From positions 62,001 through 126,000 of the forward strand of contig SVMD01000005.1 of the NCBI GenBank assembly GCA_015067615.1: 64,000 nt of DNA, written 5' to 3'. The notes under the pieces are model-generated. The model had not been told where the DNA came from, did no database searches, and worked only from the letters and a program-made list of their open reading frames with translations. Both the position numbers and the translations under genes were made by a program. Numbering within the stretch: the stretch's first letter is position 1; every line of letters starts with the position of its first letter. This DNA is from Oscillospiraceae bacterium. Lineage in GTDB: Bacteria; Bacillota; Clostridia; Oscillospirales; Oscillospiraceae. Shown piece after piece: positions 15,723 to 23,124 of this stretch.

Positions 15723-16949
15723 TTAGCCGGCGATGTCAGCCTGCAGTGCATCCAGCAGACCCTGGACGTCCTGGCCCAGCAGGCCCTGCTGCAGAACATT
15801 GATAACGCCCTGCTTCACGTCTGCCCACTCTGCCTTGGCAGCGGGGTAGAACTGTGCGGAACCGACGATCTCGATCCAGGCAGCGGCAGCGGGATCAGCC
15901 TCAGCCATGATCTGGCCGCCAGCGGAGGTAGCGGGCAGGAAGTCTTCCATGATGACCCAGTCGGAGTAACGCTTGTCCTCATAGAAGAAGTCGAAGAACT
16001 TGGTGATGGCTTCCATCTCAGCATCGGAGTGCTCGTTGTCGAAGACCATGAAGCGGTCCATAACGCCGACGGAGGAGGTGGACTTACCCTCGTTGGCGGG
16101 GATGGAGGCGATACCGAAGTTGATGGGGTTCTCAGTGGAAGCAACGTAAGAGGAGATCTGGTTGGGGCCGATCATCATGGCCAGCTTGCCGGCAGCGAAC
16201 ATTTCCTGCAGGTCGTAGCGGGTCTCGGTGGCGGGGTTGGTGTTGGTCAGGCCATCAGCAACCAGGCCCAGGATGTAGTTGGCAGCCTCAACGTTCTCAG
16301 CGGAGTTCAGAGTCCAGTTGCCGGAAGCGTCAACGAAGCCGCCGCCGTTGGTCCATGCGTAGTAAGCGAAGCAGGCCTGGCCCTCGTCAGTGGTCATATC
16401 AACGCCCCAGGGATAGATGTTGGCGTCGTAAGCCTTGATGGCCTCGCAGACGTCCTTCAGCTCAGCCCAGGTGGTGGGAACTTCCACACCGGCAGCGGCC
16501 AGGATGTCAGCATTGTAGTACAGAGCGCGGGCGGAAGCCAGGTCGGGGATAGCCCAGACGGTGCCGTCGACCACGGACTGATCCAGGAAAGCGGGGTAGA
16601 ACTTGGCATAGGTCTCGTCGGAGACATAGTCCTCGGCGGGCAGCAGCAGGCCGTCAGCCTGGTAGTCAGCAAACACGTCGATGTTCAGGATGTCGGGAGC
16701 ATCGTTGTTGGAGATGCGGGTGTTGACGACAGTGTAGATGTCGTTCCAGGAGACAACGTCGACCACCAGGTCGATATTGCCGTTGGCAGCCTCGAAGTCC
16801 TTCTCGAAGCCAACCCACCACTCAGCGGTCTTGCCGCCGTACTGAGCAGCGATAACCTTCAGCTCGACCTTCTCGTCGGAGCCGCCGCCGCAGGCGACCA
16901 GGCCCAGGGCCATGACCAGAACCAGCAGCATAGCAATGATCTTCTTCAT
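15723..16949 (-). CDS. Sugar ABC transporter substrate-binding lipoprotein
   Basis: 408 residues. The signal MKKIIAMLLVLVMALGLVAC ends in a lipobox with Cys20 as the lipidated residue, followed by a GGGSDE linker. The body is a cluster-1 (MalE/UgpB-like) binding protein: DAPDILNIDVFADYQ, VWAIPDLASARALYYNADI, VPTTWAELKDVCEAIK and a Trp/Tyr-rich cleft. Codons are highly biased, fitting strong expression. It is first in the importer operon and faces the NahK-like kinase gene across a shared control region, which suggests amino-sugar or host-glycan substrates; the sugar itself is not readable. Confidence 0.93.
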   Translation of the reverse strand: MKKIIAMLLVLVMALGLVACGGGSDEKVELKVIAAQYGGKTAEWWVGFEKDFEAANGNIDLVVDVVSWNDIYTVVNTRISNNDAPDILNIDVFADYQADGLLLPAEDYVSDETYAKFYPAFLDQSVVDGTVWAIPDLASARALYYNADILAAAGVEVPTTWAELKDVCEAIKAYDANIYPWGVDMTTDEGQACFAYYAWTNGGGFVDASGNWTLNSAENVEAANYILGLVADGLTNTNPATETRYDLQEMFAAGKLAMMIGPNQISSYVASTENPINFGIASIPANEGKSTSSVGVMDRFMVFDNEHSDAEMEAITKFFDFFYEDKRYSDWVIMEDFLPATSAGGQIMAEADPAAAAWIEIVGSAQFYPAAKAEWADVKQGVINVLQQGLLGQDVQGLLDALQADIAG

Positions 16950-17018
16950 TTGGGTTCCTCCTATGTTTTGTCATTTTTCCGAACAGGTGTATCTTGGTCA
17001 ATACCATGTTCTATCTAA

Positions 17019-17046
17019 ATTATACATAAAGTGCCGCCAAAGTCAA
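17019..17046 (-). promoter_or_regulatory. Promoter of the sugar importer operon
   Basis: Minus strand TTGACT (17046-17041), 16-bp spacer, TATAAT (17024-17019), giving a leader of about 70 bases. Confidence 0.75.
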
Positions 17047-17112
17047 CTGTCTTTTTGTCGAAATAGCCATTTGAGTTATAAAAAACACAATCATAGTTCG
17101 TTTCTATACCTG

Positions 17113-17122
17113 GAAACGTTTC
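17113..17122. promoter_or_regulatory. LacI/CcpA-like palindrome between divergent sugar genes
   Basis: GAAACGTTTC is a perfect 10-bp palindrome with the central CG typical of LacI-family operators. It lies 7 bases upstream of the kinase promoter's -35 and between the two divergent promoters. No LacI-type gene lies in the window. A full catabolite-repression consensus is not met. Confidence 0.5.
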
Positions 17123-17129
17123 ATAAAAG

Positions 17130-17158
17130 TTGCTAAAAAACATTCCGTATGATATACT
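17130..17158 (+). promoter_or_regulatory. Promoter of the NahK-like kinase gene
   Basis: TTGCTA (17130-17135), 17-bp spacer, TATACT (17153-17158). Confidence 0.75.
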
Positions 17159-17208
17159 GAATCTGGTAAATTATACAGGAATATAATTCTTTTCAGGAGG
17201 AATCCGTT

Positions 17209-18333
17209 ATGAGCCAGCTGTACGTCCCCGCCAACGATCCCATTGTACTGGAAGTTCTTTCCGCCTACGATTTTCCCGCTACCTTAATGGGCGCTGTCCG
17301 CTACGGTCAGGGCCATATCAACGATACTTTCTGCGTCATCTGCCAGCCCCAGGAGGGCGACGCAGTGCGTTACATCCTCCAGGGCCTGTCCTCTGCCGCC
17401 TTCCCCCATCCCGAGGAGCTGATGGAGAATTTCATCGGCATCACCTCTTACCTCCGGGAGAAGGTCATTGCCCAGGGCGGTGATCCCCTGCGGGAGACCC
17501 TGAGCCTGGTGAATACGAGAGACGGCAAGCCCTTCTACACCGATTCCAACGGCAAGGTCTGGCGCCTGACCCCCTTCATTGAGAATACCGACTGCTTCCA
17601 GTCCGCCACCCCTGAGCTGTTCGAGGCTTCCGCCCGGGCCTTCGGCCGGTTCCAGTACATGCTCCAGGGCTATCCCGCTGAGACCCTCCATGAGACCATC
17701 GTGAATTTCCACAACACCGAGGACCGGTTCAACAAGTTCCTGAATGCCCTGATGGTGGACAAGCATGACCGTGCCAAGGACGTCCAGGATGAGGTCCACT
17801 TTGTCCTGGACCGGAAGGCTGACTGCTCCGTGGCCCTCCAGGCCCTCCGGGACGGCGTTCTGCCCCTGCGTGTTACCCACAACGACACCAAGCTGAACAA
17901 CATCCTGATCGACCGGGATACCCATGAGGGCATCTGCGTCATCGACCTGGATACCACTATGCCGGGCCTGTCTATCAACGACTTCGGCGACTCCATCCGC
18001 TTTGGCGCCAACCACTCCCGGGAGGATGAGAAGGACCTGAGCAAGGTCAACTTCGACATCGAGCTGTACGAGGCCTACACCCGGGGCTTCATCCAGGGCG
18101 CCAACGGCGGCCTGACCGAAAATGAACTTAAGTACCTGCCCTGGGGCGCCCGGCTCATGACTCTGGAGTGCGGTATCCGTTTCCTGACCGACTACTTAGA
18201 CGGCGATCACTACTTCCGCATCCACTATCCCGAGCAGAACCTGGACCGCTGCCGGACCCAGTTCAAGCTGGTGCGGGATATGGAAGAGCAGTGGGATGCC
18301 ATGGCTGCGGTTATCGAAAAGTACGCCAAGTAA
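17209..18333 (+). CDS. N-acetylhexosamine 1-kinase-like phosphotransferase
   Basis: 374 residues, close to the 359 of bifidobacterial NahK (LnpB). The catalytic loop is THNDTKLNNILID (about residues 223-235) and the metal-binding motif CVIDLDTTMPG. N-terminal GHINDTFCV forms the nucleotide loop. In the NahK family the enzyme phosphorylates GlcNAc or GalNAc at C1, in the lacto-N-biose/galacto-N-biose pathway. It has a good ribosome site (CAGGAGG) and is divergent from a sugar importer, which supports an amino-sugar role, but no lacto-N-biose phosphorylase is present here. Other APH-superfamily substrates remain possible. Confidence 0.8.
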   Translation: MSQLYVPANDPIVLEVLSAYDFPATLMGAVRYGQGHINDTFCVICQPQEGDAVRYILQGLSSAAFPHPEELMENFIGITSYLREKVIAQGGDPLRETLSLVNTRDGKPFYTDSNGKVWRLTPFIENTDCFQSATPELFEASARAFGRFQYMLQGYPAETLHETIVNFHNTEDRFNKFLNALMVDKHDRAKDVQDEVHFVLDRKADCSVALQALRDGVLPLRVTHNDTKLNNILIDRDTHEGICVIDLDTTMPGLSINDFGDSIRFGANHSREDEKDLSKVNFDIELYEAYTRGFIQGANGGLTENELKYLPWGARLMTLECGIRFLTDYLDGDHYFRIHYPEQNLDRCRTQFKLVRDMEEQWDAMAAVIEKYAK

Positions 18334-18360
18334 TCCCTGCAAAGAAAGGCGGTGAGCGGT

Positions 18361-18642
18361 ATGCTCGCCTGGGTTTATGCCATATTGTTTGCCGCGGAAG
18401 TCTTCCTGCTGGTGCGGAATCTGCGGAAGAATAAGGGCTTGGGAATCCTGCTGATTCTGAATGCCCTGACCATTGCTCTGGCGGTTTTTCTCATGTGGTA
18501 TTTTGATACCCTGCCGGGCTACGGCATCATGCCGGGATTTGCCTATTTCCCGGAGGTGTTCCATAGCCTCTGCGCCGCTGCGGTGTTCACCGTGCTGACC
18601 TTCGTGACCCTGCTGATCTGGCTGATAAAAAAGCATAACTAA
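18361..18642 (+). CDS. Small membrane protein of unknown function
   Basis: 93 residues from the ATG at 18361 (ribosome site AAAGGCGG); a GTG three codons upstream falls on the ribosome site. Three hydrophobic helices (MLAWVYAILFAAEVFLL; GILLILNALTIALAVFLMW; FTVLTFVTLLIWLI) make it an integral membrane protein. It follows the kinase gene by 27 bases and shares its terminator, so it is co-transcribed, but no known family or role is recognised. Confidence 0.75.
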   Translation: MLAWVYAILFAAEVFLLVRNLRKNKGLGILLILNALTIALAVFLMWYFDTLPGYGIMPGFAYFPEVFHSLCAAAVFTVLTFVTLLIWLIKKHN

Positions 18643-18649
18643 ACCGAAA

Positions 18650-18675
18650 GCCCCGCCGTTACGGCGGGGCGTTTT
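18650..18675 (+). terminator. Terminator after the kinase/small membrane protein genes
   Basis: Stem GCCCCGCCG (18650-18658) with CGGCGGGGC (18662-18670), followed by GTTTTG. Confidence 0.8.
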
Positions 18676-18688
18676 GTGTACGGTCAGA

Positions 18689-18851
18689 TAAATTATCGTT
18701 TAGCGGCGCAGCCACCTTGCCTCTCCCTTTGGGAGAGGTGGCAGTCCGAAGGACTGACGGAGAGGGTATCGTAACTGCTTTTGCCCTCTCAGTCACCGCT
18801 TACGCGGTGCCAGCTTCCCCCTGGGGGGAAGCTCTTGTAAACGATAATCTA
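18689..18851. repeat. Intergenic inverted-end repeat, class A core
   Basis: Ends TAAATTATCGTTTAG (18689) and TAAACGATAATCTA (18838-18851). The core is nearly identical to the copy at 4144 over the CCTCTCCCTTTGGGAGAGG, CAGTCCGAAGGACTG and GGAGAGGGTATCGTAACTGC stretches; the last hairpin differs. Confidence 0.8.
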
Positions 18852-18855
18852 TCTC

Positions 18856-19611
18856 TCATTCATATTTCTTCCCCACAATCACCATGGGGATGAACAGTCC
18901 GCCCAGGATCAGCACCAGCAGCACGTACATTTCGATCCGGTGCCAGTGGGCCGGGAACAGGGCGTACAGCGCACCTGTGAGGGCAGGGTAAGACACCATG
19001 ATGGTCATGGACCAGATTTGGCCGCAGCGGACCATGTATGGCCAGTTTCTGTTGGTGAACCGGACACCGGGAATGTTCATCCGGAAGGGACCGTCGATTG
19101 TGCCGTTGATCCGGTGGCTGTCGTAGTAGTCGGGAAGCTTCTGCATGGCACCGAGCATGAAGTACCAGCCAAAGACGACGCCGAAGATCACCACCAATAG
19201 CAGGTACTCATAATTGACGGGCAATTTCAGCAGATACAGCGCTGCGACTTCCGCAAGGGCAAGGATCAGGCAGCTGCCGTAGATCAGCCCCAGACGTCGC
19301 TTTTCCTGCCGGGACCGCCGGGGGGCTTCCTCGGCATAGGAGATGGCCTTTTTCACCACGTCCTCCACCTGTCGGGTGTCCATGTGCTCGCTCTGGCGCT
19401 CACCGCTGAGCAGCTCCGTGACGGTGACCCCCAGCACCTCGGAGAGGGGGATCAGCAGTCCCACATCCGGGATGCTGACACCGGTCTCCCACTTGCTGAC
19501 GGCCTTGTTGGAGATGTAAAGCTTATCTGCCAGCTCCTTCTGGGTCAGTCCACGCTCCCGGCGCAGCTGGGCCACGAAGGCACCGAATTTTTCTTTGTCC
19601 ATATCGTACAT
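18856..19611 (-). CDS. XRE-family regulator with membrane domain
   Basis: 251 residues; AAGGAGG lies 8 bases before the start. N-terminal helix-turn-helix (residues 8-65; LRRERGLTQKELADKLYISN, AVSKWETGVSIPD), a linker of about 40 residues, then four or so membrane helices with an SdpI-like RMNIPGVRFTNRNWPYMVRCGQIWS segment. Such HTH-SdpI fusions are probably membrane sensors of envelope stress or toxic peptides. The ligand and targets are unknown; the gene stands alone, next to a small secreted-type protein gene. Confidence 0.88.
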   Translation of the reverse strand: MYDMDKEKFGAFVAQLRRERGLTQKELADKLYISNKAVSKWETGVSIPDVGLLIPLSEVLGVTVTELLSGERQSEHMDTRQVEDVVKKAISYAEEAPRRSRQEKRRLGLIYGSCLILALAEVAALYLLKLPVNYEYLLLVVIFGVVFGWYFMLGAMQKLPDYYDSHRINGTIDGPFRMNIPGVRFTNRNWPYMVRCGQIWSMTIMVSYPALTGALYALFPAHWHRIEMYVLLVLILGGLFIPMVIVGKKYE

Positions 19612-19640
19612 GGCGTATTCCTCCTTTGCTGGATGGCTCC

Positions 19641-19669
19641 ATCTTAGCGGAAAAGCACCGTTTTGGCAA
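19641..19669 (-). promoter_or_regulatory. Promoter of the XRE-membrane regulator gene
   Basis: Minus strand TTGCCA (19669-19664), 17-bp spacer, TAAGAT (19646-19641). Confidence 0.6.
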
Positions 19670-19689
19670 TCGATTGTCAGGAGAATCCG

Positions 19690-19718
19690 TTGAAATGGGT
19701 ATCACACTGTGGTAGAAT
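19690..19718 (+). promoter_or_regulatory. Promoter of the small exported protein gene
   Basis: TTGAAA (19690-19695), 17-bp spacer, TAGAAT (19713-19718). Confidence 0.65.
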
Positions 19719-19741
19719 AAAGAAAAAAGGTGGTGCAGTCA

Positions 19742-20146
19742 ATGAAATGGCCGATTCTGCTTCTGATCCCACTGATCCCGGGCCTTGTCTGGTGGCTCTA
19801 CGATAACGGCTATGCCTGCTATAACAACAAGTCCGCAGTCAGCTTCATAGGACGCTCCGGCTCCGGCAGCTTTGGGGCTTCCTTCACTGCCTGCACCGGA
19901 ACCTTTGGCCGGTGCCTGAAGCCCAAGGCAGAAGGGGATTATCATTTCCATTTATCCGCGGAACTGTCCAAGGGCAGCGTCCAGGGCCGGATCTACCGAG
20001 GCAAGGAACTTCTTGCCCAGCTGGATTCGGCACAGCCGGAAGCGGTACTCCCGCTGAAAGCAGGAACCCGCTATAAAGTAGAGCTGCGCTTTGTCCGTGC
20101 CAGCGGCAGCAGCTCCATTCATTGGATACAGGAAGACCGGCGGTGA
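19742..20146 (+). CDS. Small membrane-anchored protein of unknown function
   Basis: 134 residues from the ATG at 19742 (AAAGGTGG ribosome site). One N-terminal hydrophobic helix (MKWPILLLIPLIPGLVWWLY) acts as a signal anchor; the rest, about 110 residues, is a predicted extracytoplasmic beta domain with two Cys (in ACTGTFGRC) that might pair. Sequence such as LKAGTRYKVELRFVRASGSS suggests a beta-sandwich. No homologue is recognised. Its stop codon lies in the loop of its own terminator. Confidence 0.7.
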   Translation: MKWPILLLIPLIPGLVWWLYDNGYACYNNKSAVSFIGRSGSGSFGASFTACTGTFGRCLKPKAEGDYHFHLSAELSKGSVQGRIYRGKELLAQLDSAQPEAVLPLKAGTRYKVELRFVRASGSSSIHWIQEDRR

Positions 20147-20162
20147 TCCGCCGGCCTTTTTT
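20136..20162 (+). terminator. Terminator after the small anchored protein gene
   Basis: Stem CCGGCGG (20137-20143) with CCGCCGG (20148-20154), then a run of six or more T. Confidence 0.8.
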
Positions 20163-20946
20163 ATCCGAATACTTCCAGTGCCGCAACCACCCGGAGCATT
20201 TCTTCCTCAAAATTCTGCCGTCCGTAGGCATCCAGAAACCGGGGGCTGAATTTGTCGGTTTTCAGGTTGAAATTCAGGGTCCAGGCACCCCAGAACAGGT
20301 CGATGTGTCTATCTCCCACACCGCCGCCGCCCACATCGATGAAGCCGCTGGGCTTCCAGTTATCCAGCATGATGTTAGGCAGGCAGTAGTCGCCATGGAG
20401 GAGGGTGTCGGTTTTTAAGTATTTGGCCTTCGCCTCCACCACGGCCCAGGCTTCCTCCGCCGAGGCGTAGCCCCAGTTGTCCGGAAAGAGGGAGGCGTCA
20501 TACCGCCCGGCTTCGTAGTTCTCCTGCGCCCGGCGGATATACTGGGCGGTGTGGTTCTGTACCGGGCAGCCGCTGTAGTCCCGGTGGTGTAAATCCCAGA
20601 GCATCTCCGCCATGGTATCCGCCAGACGGTTGGGGTCGGCTAAGTAATCCGGATGCAGGCAGTCCTCACCCTGAACCGCCCGGGTCAGCAGCCAGTCCTT
20701 TCCCTCGGTGAAGTAGTGAACCACCTCCGGTCCCAGTCCCAGACTGTAGAAATAGGCGTCCATAGCTGCTTCCTGCTTTAAGCTACCCGCTTCGGCGGCT
20801 TTCAGGTACAGGCCGCCGTCCTTTTCTATATAGTATACCCTCGCCAGCTGGGAACAGCTGCTGTCAAAAACCTGTGAACCATGCATGAGGGAATGAAAAA
20901 TCTCCGGGATGGATGACAGATCAGGTAAAATGGGTGTCCGCTTCAT
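20161..20946 (-). CDS. Aminoglycoside 3'-phosphotransferase-like kinase
   Basis: 261 residues from the ATG at 20946 (AAGGAGGG ribosome site); a much longer open frame upstream is the shadow of the epimerase gene. The catalytic loop is LLHGDYCLPNIML and the metal site GFIDVGGGGVGDRHIDLFW, matching the order in APH(3') enzymes (HGD..N then FID.G..G.AD...D). The N-terminal lobe also fits. It could modify an aminoglycoside, but chromosomal members of this group often have other substrates. Divergent from the epimerase gene. Resistance is not demonstrated. Confidence 0.82.
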   Translation of the reverse strand: MKRTPILPDLSSIPEIFHSLMHGSQVFDSSCSQLARVYYIEKDGGLYLKAAEAGSLKQEAAMDAYFYSLGLGPEVVHYFTEGKDWLLTRAVQGEDCLHPDYLADPNRLADTMAEMLWDLHHRDYSGCPVQNHTAQYIRRAQENYEAGRYDASLFPDNWGYASAEEAWAVVEAKAKYLKTDTLLHGDYCLPNIMLDNWKPSGFIDVGGGGVGDRHIDLFWGAWTLNFNLKTDKFSPRFLDAYGRQNFEEEMLRVVAALEVFG

Positions 20947-20967
20947 GGGAATCCCTCCTTTTTCACC

Positions 20968-20995
20968 AGTATACCATAAATTTTGACCTTGTGAA
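20968..20995 (-). promoter_or_regulatory. Promoter of the APH-like gene
   Basis: Minus strand TTCACA (20995-20990), 16-bp spacer, TATACT (20973-20968). It overlaps the divergent epimerase promoter. Confidence 0.55.
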
Positions 20996-21017
20996 GAGAA
21001 AACCGCCGTGCTACAAT
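20989..21017 (+). promoter_or_regulatory. Promoter of the epimerase gene
   Basis: TTGTGA (20989-20994), 17-bp spacer, TACAAT (21012-21017). Confidence 0.6.
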
Positions 21018-21048
21018 GAAGAAAACTGCGAAAAGGGGAGAAACTGTC

Positions 21049-21948
21049 ATGAAAATGCTCATCACCGGCGGTACCGTCTTTGTCAGCCGGTTCGCGGCGG
21101 ATTATTTTGTAAAGCGGGGACATGAGGTCTGGGTCCTGAACCGGAACACCCGGCCCCAGGTGCCCGGTGTCCACCTGATCGAAGCGGACAGAAATGCAAT
21201 CGGGGACAAGCTCCGGGGCCACGGCTTTGATGCGGTGATCGCCGTGAACGATTACACCAGGGCGGATGTGGAAAACCTTGTCAATGCGCTGGATTCGGTG
21301 AAGGACTTCATCTTTATTTCCTCCAGCGCAGTGTACCCGGAGACCCTGCCCCAGCCCTTTACCGAGGAGCAGGAATGCGGCCCCAATTCCATCTGGGGTG
21401 CTTACGGGTTCAACAAGCTGGAAGCGGAGAACTGGCTCCGGAAGCATCTGCCCCAGGCTTATATCCTCCGGCCGCCCTACATCTACGGTCCCATGGAAAA
21501 TGTATACCGTTCGCCCTTCGTCTTTGAATGGGCGGAAATGGACCGTCCCTTCTGCCTGCCCGGGGATGGGGAGGAGAAGCTGCAATTTTTCCATGTGGAG
21601 GACCTGTGCCGGTTTATGGAGCTTTTGCTGACAGAAAAGCCGGAGGAGCGGGTCTACAACGTGGGCAACCCGGAGGCGGTGACCATCCGGCAGTGGGTGA
21701 AGCTGTGCTATGAGGCAGTGGGGAAGCCTCTGGAAACCGTCAGCGTCACCGGCCATCCCCAGCGCAGCTTTTTCCCCTTCCACGAGTATGAATACTTCCT
21801 GGATGTGACCCGGCAGCAGGCTCTGATGCCCAATCTGAAGCCCCTGGCAGAGGGACTCCGGGAGGAATGGGCCTGGTTCCGCGATAACCGGGATGCGGTC
21901 ATCCGGAAGCCCCTGAAAGAATACATCGATACCCATATTCTCCCTTGA
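21049..21948 (+). CDS. NAD-dependent epimerase/dehydratase family protein
   Basis: 299 residues from the ATG at 21049, 8 bases after AAAAGGGGAG; an earlier ATG overlaps the -10 box. Short-chain epimerase fold: cofactor loop ITGGTVFVSR (a variant of GGTGFIG), Ser in FISSSAVY, and catalytic Tyr/Lys in YGFNK. The shape and the RPPYIYGP segment fit the extended SDR class that includes nucleotide-sugar epimerases and CSP41-like proteins. The Val/Ser substitutions in the glycine motif make true catalysis less certain. Substrate unknown. Confidence 0.85.
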   Translation: MKMLITGGTVFVSRFAADYFVKRGHEVWVLNRNTRPQVPGVHLIEADRNAIGDKLRGHGFDAVIAVNDYTRADVENLVNALDSVKDFIFISSSAVYPETLPQPFTEEQECGPNSIWGAYGFNKLEAENWLRKHLPQAYILRPPYIYGPMENVYRSPFVFEWAEMDRPFCLPGDGEEKLQFFHVEDLCRFMELLLTEKPEERVYNVGNPEAVTIRQWVKLCYEAVGKPLETVSVTGHPQRSFFPFHEYEYFLDVTRQQALMPNLKPLAEGLREEWAWFRDNRDAVIRKPLKEYIDTHILP

Positions 21949-21973
21949 CAAACAAAGCGCAAGGTGCTACCAT
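21945..21973 (+). promoter_or_regulatory. Putative promoter for the tiny ORF
   Basis: TTGACA (21945-21950) overlaps the epimerase stop codon; 17-bp spacer; TACCAT (21968-21973), with CATAAT slightly further on. Confidence 0.5.
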
Positions 21974-22009
21974 AATTTCACATTTTACAGGAAAGGAGCG
22001 TAATTTTCC

Positions 22010-22078
22010 ATGAAGGCTATGATGAATGTTCGGAAATTCGCTTGGAAAGCCTGCGCGCCTTTCGTGACTGCCCGGTAA
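22010..22078 (+). CDS. Tiny ORF (22 residues), possible leader or small peptide
   Basis: A 22-codon frame beginning MKAMMNVRKFAWKACAPFV and ending in TAA at 22076-22078. It has an AAAGGAG ribosome site 10 bases upstream, a promoter at 21945 and a strong terminator at 22101. The peptide is cationic with one Cys and one Trp. It may be a leader peptide that couples translation to the terminator before the Nudix-HIT gene, or a small secreted or regulatory peptide. No run of a single regulatory codon is seen. Reality as a gene rests only on the arrangement of signals. Confidence 0.45.
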   Translation: MKAMMNVRKFAWKACAPFVTAR

Positions 22079-22100
22079 TGCGGGAATATACACGATTTTT

Positions 22101-22131
22101 ACGGCCTGGGCTTTTGCCCGGGCCGTTTTTT
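22101..22131 (+). terminator. Terminator after the tiny ORF, upstream of the Nudix-HIT gene
   Basis: An 11-bp stem ACGGCCTGGGC (22101-22111) with GCCCGGGCCGT (22116-22126), TTTT loop and six T. It lies 20 bases before the next start codon, so it could act as an attenuator. Confidence 0.85.
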
Positions 22132-22151
22132 ACTTAAAGGGGGATAGAAAT

Positions 22152-23120
22152 ATGGAAACCTGGGATTTGTATACTGCCAATGGGGAAAAAACCGGACAGA
22201 CCATGGTCCGGGGGGAGAAGGTTCCCGCAGGCTGCTTCCACCTGGTCTGCGAGGTGCTGGTACGTCACACCGACGGCAGCTTTCTTGTGATGCGCCGGGC
22301 CCCGGAGAAGAAAATCTACCCGGGCTGCTGGGAAGCCACCGCCGGGGGCTCCGTTCTGGCAGGGGAGTCCCCTTTGGAGGGTGCCCGCCGGGAACTGCGG
22401 GAGGAAACAGGCATTGAAAACGCGGAATTTACTCCCATGGGCGTGCTGGTTTCGGAGCTCACCGGAAGCATTTACCACAGCTTTCTGGCGGTGACGGACT
22501 GTCCCAAGGCTTCCGTTGTTTTGCAGCCCGGGGAAACGGCGGACTACCGCTGGCTTTCTGAGGATGAATTCCGGGAATTCTGGCAAACCGGGAACGCAGT
22601 GCCTATTCAGAAGCGGCGGATGCTGCCCTGGCTGAAGCAGATGGGCTATGTAGAGCCCGACTGTGAGATGCCCCTGACGGTGGCGGAGCTGGTGGACCTG
22701 GGCATCTGCCCCACCTGCTACGACCGCAGCCACAATTTTGCGCTCTATGGCGACCCGGCGGAAACCACTCTGTACGAAAACGACCTCTTTACCTGCGTCC
22801 TTATCGGCGGTCCCCGGGCCCCCGGCCATACCTGCATCATTTCCAAAGAACACTACAAGGACATGATGGACATCCCCGACGACCTCTGCACCGCTGTTTA
22901 CCTCTTTGCGAAGAAGGCCATGAACGCCCTGAAAAGGGTCTATGGCGCCGAGAGCGTCTACCTTTGCACCATGTGCGACGGCCCCATGAACCATTTCCAC
23001 GTCCAACTGATCCCACGGTACGCAAGCGAAAAGCGGGGCAGCAGGAATTTCGTCAAGCCGAGACAGGCATACATCCACGACCCGGAGAAGATCGAAAAAC
23101 TCCGGCAGCTTTTGAGGTGA
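22152..23120 (+). CDS. Nudix-HIT fusion protein
   Basis: 322 residues, two hydrolase domains in one chain. Residues 1-165 are a Nudix domain of the IPP isomerase/YfcD-like type, with box GGSVLAGESPLEGARRELRE (65-84) then ETGI. Residues about 183-322 are a HIT-superfamily domain: CPTC (187-190), NDLFTCVLIGGPRAPGHTCII, and the catalytic stretch NHFHVQLIPR with His281 and His283. The third histidine of the usual HxHxH motif is Gln285, as in the galactose-1-phosphate uridylyltransferase and Ap4A phosphorylase branch. The chain probably cleaves or transfers nucleotides; substrate unknown. No clear promoter of its own after the terminator. Confidence 0.85.
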   Translation: METWDLYTANGEKTGQTMVRGEKVPAGCFHLVCEVLVRHTDGSFLVMRRAPEKKIYPGCWEATAGGSVLAGESPLEGARRELREETGIENAEFTPMGVLVSELTGSIYHSFLAVTDCPKASVVLQPGETADYRWLSEDEFREFWQTGNAVPIQKRRMLPWLKQMGYVEPDCEMPLTVAELVDLGICPTCYDRSHNFALYGDPAETTLYENDLFTCVLIGGPRAPGHTCIISKEHYKDMMDIPDDLCTAVYLFAKKAMNALKRVYGAESVYLCTMCDGPMNHFHVQLIPRYASEKRGSRNFVKPRQAYIHDPEKIEKLRQLLR

Positions 23121-23124
23121 TCCT

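Noticed and set aside
17111-17124. A full catabolite-responsive element at the sugar locus
   Set aside because: TGGAAACGTTTCAT has the palindromic core but is one base short of the 14-bp cre spacing, so only a LacI-type palindrome is claimed.
20947-21951. An N-terminal extension of the APH-like protein covering the epimerase gene in reverse
   Set aside because: The extension is antisense to a clear epimerase gene. The ATG at 20946 has AAGGAGGG and a promoter.
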